Shown here: positions 54,983 to 61,364 of the stretch, piece after piece | How the letters are laid out: each line of letters starts with the position of its first letter | How positions within the stretch are numbered: position 1 is the first letter of the stretch | From: Pycnococcus provasolii | Lineage: Eukaryota; Chlorophyta; Pseudoscourfieldiophyceae; Pseudoscourfieldiales; Pycnococcaceae | Assembly: GCA_938743325.2 (NCBI GenBank) | Contig: OW568865.1 | Coordinates: forward strand, 310,001 to 374,000 | Direction: 5' to 3' | Length of the DNA: 64,000 bases | Position numbers and translations under genes: made by a program | Notes under the pieces: generated by a model | Told to the model about the DNA's origin: nothing | The model's database searches: none | The model's input: only the letters and a program-made list of their open reading frames with translations

Positions 54983-56317
54983 ATGGCGCCCACGTTAAGA
55001 CGCTTGCTCCTTGCCGCGGGCCTACTCGCGCTCGTCGGCGGAATCGGCCTGAGAAGAATAGACGCCTTTCCTGTACTTGTCACGACGGACGGAGATACTG
55101 CCGTGCACGCGATGCGAGACGTGCACCTCGCGCCAGAAGGAGACCACGGCGTAATTGTTGGCGCGGAGGCTGGTGCGGAAAGTGCCATCACGTTCTTGGG
55201 ACGCGCGAACGTAAGGGTGGCAGACCCCGTTGGCGCGAATGCCGATGGCAAGGACCTCATTCTACAGCCAGGGTCGCCGTCGGGAAGCGGAACACCAGGT
55301 GGACTCGAGGTGTGGACACCGCGCAGCGGCGCAAACGAACCCGTGCGCGTGCTTCGTGTCTCCGAGGCAAAGGCGAAACTTGACGGCGCGCTCGTCGCTG
55401 ACGCCAACGTAAACACAAACGCAGGCGAGCACACGCTTGCTGTCACAGACGGCGCGTATCTTACCTCGCCTGCGGCGCTGACTGTGTCGCACCGCCTCGC
55501 GAACGGCGTGAGTGCACCTGCGCCGGGCATCGGAGTCGGCGTGTCGTTCGCCGCGCCGTTGCAAGGCGCACACCGCGTCTCGCCCCCCGAAATTGCGCGT
55601 CTTGACGCTACGCTGCCACAATCCACAGCCGCGACAGCGGAGGCGGAGCTGGCAGTTTCGCTGCGCACTTCTGCAGGCGCGGTCGCGAACGCGCTCACCG
55701 TTTCGCACGGTGGGACGACCGCGCGCAAGGCTCTCATCGCCGCGCGGCCGGGTTCGGGATCTTCCTCCGTTCCATACGTGGAGCTTCAGTCGCAGTCGCC
55801 TGGAGCGCCAAGCGCATTCCTATTCGCCGGCGCTGATGGACGGCTGAGAGTGCTGACCGGTTCGGCGCCGACGTCGTCGGCAGATGGTAACGCGGTTGTG
55901 CTCGGGTCGCGAAGGCGGAGGCGAGTCCTCCTTGAGGAGGAGGGGGAGGAGGAGAAGCCCAAGTCAAAGATGGGCGACGAAGACCTTGCTGGCGATGCGC
56001 CATCCTCCGACGAGGCAGAGAGCGCGCCGGAAGAGGTGATTACGTCGAAGGATGATGAGGGTGCCGAGGAAGAAACGGATTCTGGCGAAAGCTCGCTCGC
56101 TCCCCAAGAGATGCACCGCTCGCGCACTTCTGCAGGCGTCGATGACGCAGTGGAGGATGGTTTGGCGACATTTGCCAAGGAGGAGAGCGCGGCCGCTTCG
56201 AAGTCGCACGAGCTCTTGCACTTGAAAGCAGAGCACGCGAAGCTCGAGCAGCTGGTGGCGCGCTTACGCGAGGCGTTCTGCGCCGTCAGCCCTCACGACG
56301 AGACTCTCTGCAAGTGA
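54983..56317 (+). CDS. Secreted beta-repeat protein with C-terminal coiled coil
   Basis: 444 residues. Signal peptide (RLLLAAGLLALVGGIG). The body (about 30-320) is made of short Gly/Ala/Val/Asp strands with patterns such as GLEVWTPRSGANEPVRVLRV, SEAKAKLDGALVADANVN, LQSQSPGAPSAFLFAGADGR and LRVLTGSAPTS. These resemble repetitive beta-helical fibre proteins: phage tail-fibre-like or intramolecular-chaperone-associated repeats that also occur in algal secreted proteins. RRRRR near residue 314 could be a proprotein-cleavage site. An acidic Glu/Ser/Asp linker and a C-terminal coiled coil (SHELLHLKAEHAKLEQLVAR) follow, then two Cys. The N-terminal block of the RCC1-repeat protein at 24161-24565 shows the same style of repeat. 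Function is unknown. Confidence 0.65.
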   Translation: MAPTLRRLLLAAGLLALVGGIGLRRIDAFPVLVTTDGDTAVHAMRDVHLAPEGDHGVIVGAEAGAESAITFLGRANVRVADPVGANADGKDLILQPGSPSGSGTPGGLEVWTPRSGANEPVRVLRVSEAKAKLDGALVADANVNTNAGEHTLAVTDGAYLTSPAALTVSHRLANGVSAPAPGIGVGVSFAAPLQGAHRVSPPEIARLDATLPQSTAATAEAELAVSLRTSAGAVANALTVSHGGTTARKALIAARPGSGSSSVPYVELQSQSPGAPSAFLFAGADGRLRVLTGSAPTSSADGNAVVLGSRRRRRVLLEEEGEEEKPKSKMGDEDLAGDAPSSDEAESAPEEVITSKDDEGAEEETDSGESSLAPQEMHRSRTSAGVDDAVEDGLATFAKEESAAASKSHELLHLKAEHAKLEQLVARLREAFCAVSPHDETLCK

Positions 56318-56375
56318 GTCAGTTCTGAGTGTACAGTAAAGTATCGTACCTGTCACGGTTAAGATCGTAGTACAA

Positions 56376-56426
56376 GGGTATTAGGGTTAGGGTTCGCCCC
56401 TCCCCCGGGTTAGGGCTAGGGTTAGC
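56376..56426. repeat. Interstitial telomere-type repeat (interrupted)
   Basis: TTAGGGTTAGGG, a short C-rich break, then GGGTTAGGGCTAGGGTTAG. Sense orientation, about 115-165 nt upstream of the U1-C start at 56543. Confidence 0.8.
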
Positions 56427-56542
56427 CCCCTCCAGGTGGCGCTAAGCCTTAGTCCCTCCTCCATCTTTGTCGCCGCCGCCTCACCACTACGTACGACCAC
56501 ACACCGCCGCTGCGCTGCGTGGTGTAGCTCAGCCTCTCGGCC

Positions 56543-56905
56543 ATGCCTCGCTACTTCTGCGCGTTCTGCGACGCGTACCTGACCCACGACAGCGCGTCGG
56601 TGCGTCAGCAGCACAACTTGGGGTTCAAGCACAAGGCGAACGTGCGTGCGTACTACGCGGCGTTCGACGCGCAAATCACGTCGTGCACACTGACTCCTCG
56701 GGGTGTCGTCGCCGGGTCCATCTATGCGCCAATCACTCCTGCGGCTGGCGGGGTTGGTGGTGGGTACCACCAGCCGGGTCAAAGATTTAGTGCTCCTCCA
56801 CCTCCTCGCGCACCGCCAGGTATCATGCCGCCGCTTCCGCCGCCGGGTGTGCGCCCACCCGCGATGCCGCCACCACCCGGTGTGCGCCCACCCGCGATGC
56901 CGTGA
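56543..56905 (+). CDS. SNRPC: U1 small nuclear ribonucleoprotein C
   Basis: 120 residues. The N terminus ([20 protein letters not shown]) is the matrin-type C2H2 zinc finger of U1-C, with C6, C9, H24 and H30 and the LTHDS loop that contacts the U1 snRNA-5' splice site duplex. [13 protein letters not shown] completes the conserved domain. The rest is a Gly/Pro-rich tail with [11 protein letters not shown]-type repeats, as in other U1-C proteins. Length is somewhat shorter than animal orthologues. It stabilises 5' splice-site recognition, and so supports the presence of spliceosomal introns even in this intron-poor window. Confidence 0.95.
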   Translation: MPRYFCAFCDAYLTHDSASVRQQHNLGFKHKANVRAYYAAFDAQITSCTLTPRGVVAGSIYAPITPAAGGVGGGYHQPGQRFSAPPPPRAPPGIMPPLPPPGVRPPAMPPPPGVRPPAMP

Positions 56906-56992
56906 CTCACCTGCTCAAGGCAACGCGCACTGGAGGAGGCTTTCTGTGTAAAAATAATTACAGTGATCAAAAGTTCGTCAAATACTTCGTTG

Positions 56993-58402
56993 TTATTGCT
57001 CCTCTTCGTCCTCCTCGAACCGTCGCTCATCTGCCCCACCGCCGCTTCGTCGAGCTTGCGACCCAGTGAGCAAAGCTTCGGCGTGGTCGACGTCACCAGT
57101 CATGCCCAACGCGATCGTGGCAATCGAACGATTGATGGCGCGATCAAAGCGTCTCTTCACAGCATTCCACCTGCTGTCAAAGCTGGACAAAAAGTCTCTG
57201 TTCGCTTGTATAACGGCGTCGAAGTTTGTCGTTGTACTGTTCGTGGGTGTGGCTGAGGCGCCCGCTGACGTTGTTGCGACATCATGTTCTTCCACCGCAG
57301 TCGTCTCACGATTATCCTCGTCATCTTCATCATCCTGAATACCCATAGCATGCAGGAGTCGGCGTTGGTCTTCGTCTCGCTTCTCCAAGATTTCCGCAAT
57401 CGCATTCTTCATCTCCAATGGTGACCGTACTTCTGGCATGGGTAAGCCACAATTGTAAGCCAGCGCCTCCGCCTTCTGCGCGTCCACGGAGATGGCAAGA
57501 TTAGCATCGTCCATGCAAGAATCCTCGCCCTCGGGCTGAAGCTGCCACGACGCGGCAACTGCCCAGCAACTCTCAAGATATGGTGACCACGTATCTCGGT
57601 GAAACGACACGACGAACGATGGGAATTCACGCACGCCATCGCTCAGCCTAACGAACGCTCCAAGGGGGCCGCCACGACCTCCACCAGTTTCAGAAAACCG
57701 CCACTTCCGGCGCGTCGACACCGCGCCCGGCGGTGGGTGTAGTTGAGCGAGCGTTGTCGGTGCGCCGTTATCGACAGCCGCGTCAGCGCGTTCGTTCGCA
57801 CCCTCGTCGTTTGTTGGCACTGCTGCCTCTGAGACTTGCTCGCCAGACGTTTCCGCATGGCCGTCGTCAAGAAATCGCATGGTCGCGCAACGCGCACCGT
57901 GCGTGACCCAATATGGGTCACGCAACAGCCATGCGTCACCGGCACACTTTTTCATGCGCTTGTGAAAGTTGATCGAGCAGAGCTCACCCTGAGTCAAGCG
58001 CGGCTCGCGCACGCGCCTGCACGCCGCAAAATAAGCCTTTCTCCACTTGCCCTCTTCTTTGAGCTTGAGCGCTTCCGTGCACACGAACGCCTTCTCTTCG
58101 AAGAGTCTGTGCACGGCCGGTTTCCAGAGCGCATCTGCGGTCGCCACGGAGCGTGCGAGGTGGGAGACGTGAGACATTGTGCGCAGGAGAGAGATTGCGC
58201 GGTTCCAAGGTTGTTGACAGTGACGTGCACCATCATCATCATCGCCATCACTCCTCTCCTCCGCAGGAAAGAGGGCGGGCCACGCGTCGGGGTTCGCGAC
58301 GGTCGTCCTGAGCACTTCGTGGAGTACGACGTGTCCGAGCGGCGACGAGTGGCAGAGCTCCATCACGAGGCTGACATCCACGCCTGTGGACATGGACTTC
58401 AT
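56993..58402 (-). CDS. F-box-like protein
   Basis: 469 residues from ATG 58402 (58393 is an alternative). The in-frame upstream ORF would translate a telomeric array as Leu-Gly repeats and is rejected. Residues ~18-105 (HSSPLGHVVLHEVLRTTV; then ISLLRTMSHVSHLARSVATA and DALWKPAVHRLFEE) resemble an F-box interrupted by an Asp-rich insertion. The next block (QGELCSINFHKRMKKCAGDA, LLRDPYWVTHGARCATMRFL) matches a region found after the F-box in a plant F-box subfamily whose pattern is roughly ELC..WNFRFK..AG..W...DPWW. F-box proteins recruit substrates to SCF ubiquitin ligases. The C-terminal part is acidic and ends in a Glu/Asp tail. Confidence 0.6.
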   Translation of the reverse strand: MKSMSTGVDVSLVMELCHSSPLGHVVLHEVLRTTVANPDAWPALFPAEERSDGDDDDGARHCQQPWNRAISLLRTMSHVSHLARSVATADALWKPAVHRLFEEKAFVCTEALKLKEEGKWRKAYFAACRRVREPRLTQGELCSINFHKRMKKCAGDAWLLRDPYWVTHGARCATMRFLDDGHAETSGEQVSEAAVPTNDEGANERADAAVDNGAPTTLAQLHPPPGAVSTRRKWRFSETGGGRGGPLGAFVRLSDGVREFPSFVVSFHRDTWSPYLESCWAVAASWQLQPEGEDSCMDDANLAISVDAQKAEALAYNCGLPMPEVRSPLEMKNAIAEILEKRDEDQRRLLHAMGIQDDEDDEDNRETTAVEEHDVATTSAGASATPTNSTTTNFDAVIQANRDFLSSFDSRWNAVKRRFDRAINRSIATIALGMTGDVDHAEALLTGSQARRSGGGADERRFEEDEEEQ

Positions 58403-58683
58403 GGATTGATATGCCTGCCCTTCAAGGTACGACGACAGGTGACAGGAGGAAGGACGGACGACACGTGTTCTTAGCACTATGAATTCGGCGCCTAACCCTA
58501 ACCCTAACCCTAACCCTAACCCTAACCCTAATCCGGAGTCTTCCCTTATAAGGAGCCCCAGTCTAGCTAGGGGATCCCCTTGTTGAACCAAAGATCCACC
58601 CGTTTTGCTTTTGGGACTTTTCCCACCTACTTTTCCCCTCCGCTTTTCATTCCTCGCCGGCATAGTTGGTACCTCTCATTTCT
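58403..58683. promoter_or_regulatory. Bidirectional promoter containing a 7-unit telomeric array
   Basis: 281 nt separate the divergent starts of the F-box-like gene (58402, -) and the exonuclease (58684, +). Seven CCTAAC units (58491-58532) lie about 90-130 nt from the former and 150-190 nt from the latter. No other motif is obvious. Confidence 0.65.
58491..58532. repeat. Interstitial telomere-type repeat, 7 units
   Basis: Seven uninterrupted CCTAAC hexamers, the longest perfect telomeric array in the window, placed inside a divergent promoter. Confidence 0.95.
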
Positions 58684-58959
58684 ATGTCCGCCGCCGCATG
58701 TCAAACCATGCTGCGGCATGGAAACCACGTTTCCACAAGTTTCCAGAAGAATCTCTATCGGCAGTGGTTACGACAAGTGAATACCTGCGGTCAGGCTGTG
58801 GACAGCTGTAAGCAGCGAAGTTGCAGTCTGGCACTCGCCAACGGCCCGGGTGGCGGAATAGCTGGGGTGAGCTGGGCCATCTCAGGGCCAGTGCGTGGCA
58901 CTTGCACTTGCGGTGTGCCCCTTCGAACGCGAGTTAACAGCAGGCTCGCTGTCACGCGT

Positions 58960-58995
<36 letters not shown>

Positions 58996-60207
58996 GATAC
59001 GCTCGGCGCACAACCCATCACATCAACAACCACTGATGTTGAACGCACTGACGCTCTGCAGCCGCACGCACTGCTCATCGACGCCATGGCCATGGCGTAC
59101 CGAGCGCACCACGTCATGGCGAAGCAGAACCTCACCAACCAGACGGGCGACGTCAACACAGGACTCCTGCACAGCTTCATCTCATCCGTGCTCTCGCTCC
59201 TCGAGCACACGAACGCAACACACCTGCTTCTCGTCTTCGACGCGAAGGGTGCGACGTTTCGACACCAGATGTGGCCCGAGTACAAGGCGAATAGGCCGAG
59301 CTTCCCAGACGAACTCGCGATAGCACTACCGCGCCTCAAAGACCTTCTCGGAAAGCTCGGCTGGCCCCTTGCGGAGGTGCCAGGCGTCGAGGCGGACGAC
59401 GTCATAGGCACGGCGGCGGTCAAGCTTGCGGCGCACTGGAGGGAGACGTGCTTGCCAGAGCAATACGACGTCACCATCGTATCGCCGGACAAAGACTTCT
59501 TCCAGCTCCTATCAGACGACATTCAGATCGTGCGCCCAATCCAGTCACGCAGCGTGGCGAAGCTTCGAAAGGAGGCGGAGGAGGAGGGACGTCCACAACC
59601 TAACATTCTAGGATCGACGTTTCACGTCTACACGATGGCGGACTTCGAGGCGGCGTACCCAGGTCTTAAGCCACGGCAATTCATAGACTTGCTCGCGCTG
59701 AGCGGAGACTCAAGCGACAACGTGCCCGGCGTGCGCAACATAGGTGTGAAGACCGCACCCGCAATCGTCGCGGCATTTGGGTCTGCAGAAGAGGCGGTCG
59801 AAGCGTGCGCTCGTGGCGACGTGAATGTGCCAGATGGCGTGCCAAAAAGAGCGGTGAAGGCGCTCTTGGCGGAAGGTGCTAAAGAGGCTGTGTCTGTGTC
59901 CAAGGAGCTCGTCACGATTCGTACTGATTTGAAGATACCGCCCGTGCGGTACGGGCTGCACGGATCGAGGTGCGAAATTGACGAAGTGACGGGAGACTTT
60001 AACTTGATTACCCCTTCGCGCGTTTCTTCGGCTTCCGGCGACGATGGCAGCGCCGCATTCGTACAGAGCTTCCAATGGCCTATGCCAGGCGAAAATCCTG
60101 AGGAGGCGAGGGCTGCCGCCATCGATGCGCTCAGCGATTACAGCATGACAAACGCCATCAAGCGGTGGCGTGCCGAGTACGACCTCAGAGCGCAAAACTA
60201 CGTGTAG
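58684..60207 (+). CDS. Organellar 5'-3' exonuclease (Pol I 5' nuclease/FEN family)
   Basis: 507 residues from ATG 58684 (the in-frame TTG at 58666 is rejected). The first ~125 residues form a Ser/Arg-rich leader with a Ser run, suggesting organelle targeting. The nuclease core holds the metal-binding acids: HALLIDAMAMAYRA (Asp133), LLLVFDAKGATFRHQ (FDA 185-187), the arch YKANRPSFPDEL (200-211), GVEADDVIGT (235-243) and VTIVSPDKDFFQLL (264-276). The helix-hairpin-helix region LSGDSSDNVPGVRNIGVKTA fits DNA binding. It lacks polymerase and 3'-5' exonuclease domains, as do the free-standing plant organellar exonucleases (OEX type). A role in primer removal or repair in plastids or mitochondria is expected. 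Confidence 0.88.
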
Positions 60208-60268
60208 TTCGACTACCAACTACAGCTGATTTGTTGTAAAATTTGGAGTATTGTTACAGCGTTAACAG

Positions 60269-61126
60269 TCACCATCGCCCGCCTCCTCCGTCACGCGCAC
60301 CGTATCTGCCTCCTCCTCCTCCATATCCGCCTCCCCCTCCTCCTCCATATCCGCCTCCCCCTCCTCCTCCATAGCCGCCGCCGCCTCCTCCTCCATATCC
60401 GCCTCCTCCACGCGCACCATAACCACCCCTCCCACCTCCACCATGTCCGCCACCGTAACCGCCACCGTATCCGCCCCGCCCGCCATTATACCCGCCACCG
60501 CCACGTCCACCGCCGCCACGTCCGCCACCAAATCTCCCACCACCACCACCACCACCACCACCACCACGGCCGCCGCCGCCCCCTCCGTACCCACCGCCTC
60601 CCTCTGACGAAGGTGGTGGCTCGCGTTGGTTCGTTCGCGCCATCTCCACGCTTATGGTTGCGCCGTTGAGCACAGCGCCGTTAAAGAACCCTGGAGCTGA
60701 CTGAGCGGCGCACGGGTCCTCGTACGTGACGACGGCGTCACCCTTCGGCTGTCCGTCTTGGTTGGTGTAAATTTTGATGGCCCAAGGCCACTGGTCCTTG
60801 AATCCTCTCTTTTGCCTGACCCTTGCAATGACGCCGACTCCTCCGAAGAGTTCTCGCACGTCATCTTCGGTGGTTGTTGGTGCGAGTCCGCTGAGGTAGA
60901 CACGCGTGTTATTCATCGTCGCGCCCGCGGTTCCGATGGAGGCTGGTGGCGGTAGGTCCTGCGCGTACTTGTGCGCGCGCTCTGACTTCCAGTCGCGCCG
61001 GCCTCCCGCGAGATGGGGTGCCCCCCCCTGTTCGTGACGCTCACCACCAGGACCATTTGCCGCGTACGATTCGTGGCGTCGAGGCGGCGAGCGCGAGCGG
61101 GAGCGCGACCGCGGCGCGTCGGCCAT
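60269..61126 (-). CDS. TAF15/FUS-like RNA-binding protein (RRM + RGG)
   Basis: 285 residues. An SR-like N terminus (PRSRSRSRSPPRR) is followed by one RRM at about 74-165: TRVYLSGLAPTTTEDDVREL; FKDQWPWAIKIYTNQDGQPK; GDAVVTYEDPCAAQSA. The YTNQDGQPKGDAVVTYEDP segment is diagnostic of the FUS/EWS/TAF15 RRM. The last ~115 residues are Gly-rich with GGYGGGYGG and RGG-type repeats, a low-complexity region that in relatives drives phase separation and RNA binding. No RanBP2-type zinc finger is seen, unlike most TAF15 proteins. It converges on the exonuclease gene with 61 nt between stops. A single TAACCCTAAC motif lies near 61183. Confidence 0.85.
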   Translation of the reverse strand: MADAPRSRSRSRSPPRRHESYAANGPGGERHEQGGAPHLAGGRRDWKSERAHKYAQDLPPPASIGTAGATMNNTRVYLSGLAPTTTEDDVRELFGGVGVIARVRQKRGFKDQWPWAIKIYTNQDGQPKGDAVVTYEDPCAAQSAPGFFNGAVLNGATISVEMARTNQREPPPSSEGGGGYGGGGGGRGGGGGGGGGGRFGGGRGGGGRGGGGYNGGRGGYGGGYGGGHGGGGRGGYGARGGGGYGGGGGGGYGGGGGGGYGGGGGGGYGGGGGRYGARDGGGGRW

Positions 61127-61364
61127 GGCGCAAAACGGAACGGGTTTTGGAAAATGCGGAGAGGAGGAGGAACAACGAGCCGTAACCCTAACAGCCCAAA
61201 AAATCAGATTGATACCCTAATGCATTTTGAGTTTCCCCGTCTGTTGACTCCCGTTGGTTTCGAGCACACGTCCTTGACAGCCGGCCATGCCGATGGCCAC
61301 GCACGCGAGAAGGCCAAGGCTTGAGAAGGGGTTATCAGCTTCTCGGTGACGGTGCTCGGTGACG
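61127..61364. promoter_or_regulatory. Short divergent intergenic region
   Basis: 238 nt between the RRM/RGG protein (-) and the large secreted protein (+). A short TAACCCTAAC telomeric motif lies at about 61183-61192, and a GACGATGATGACGATG tract overlaps the second gene's start. Confidence 0.5.

Noticed and set aside
58403-58663. N-terminal extension of the F-box-like protein with a Leu-Gly repeat
   Set aside because: The Leu-Gly run is just TTAGGG repeats read in frame, and the region is a divergent promoter.
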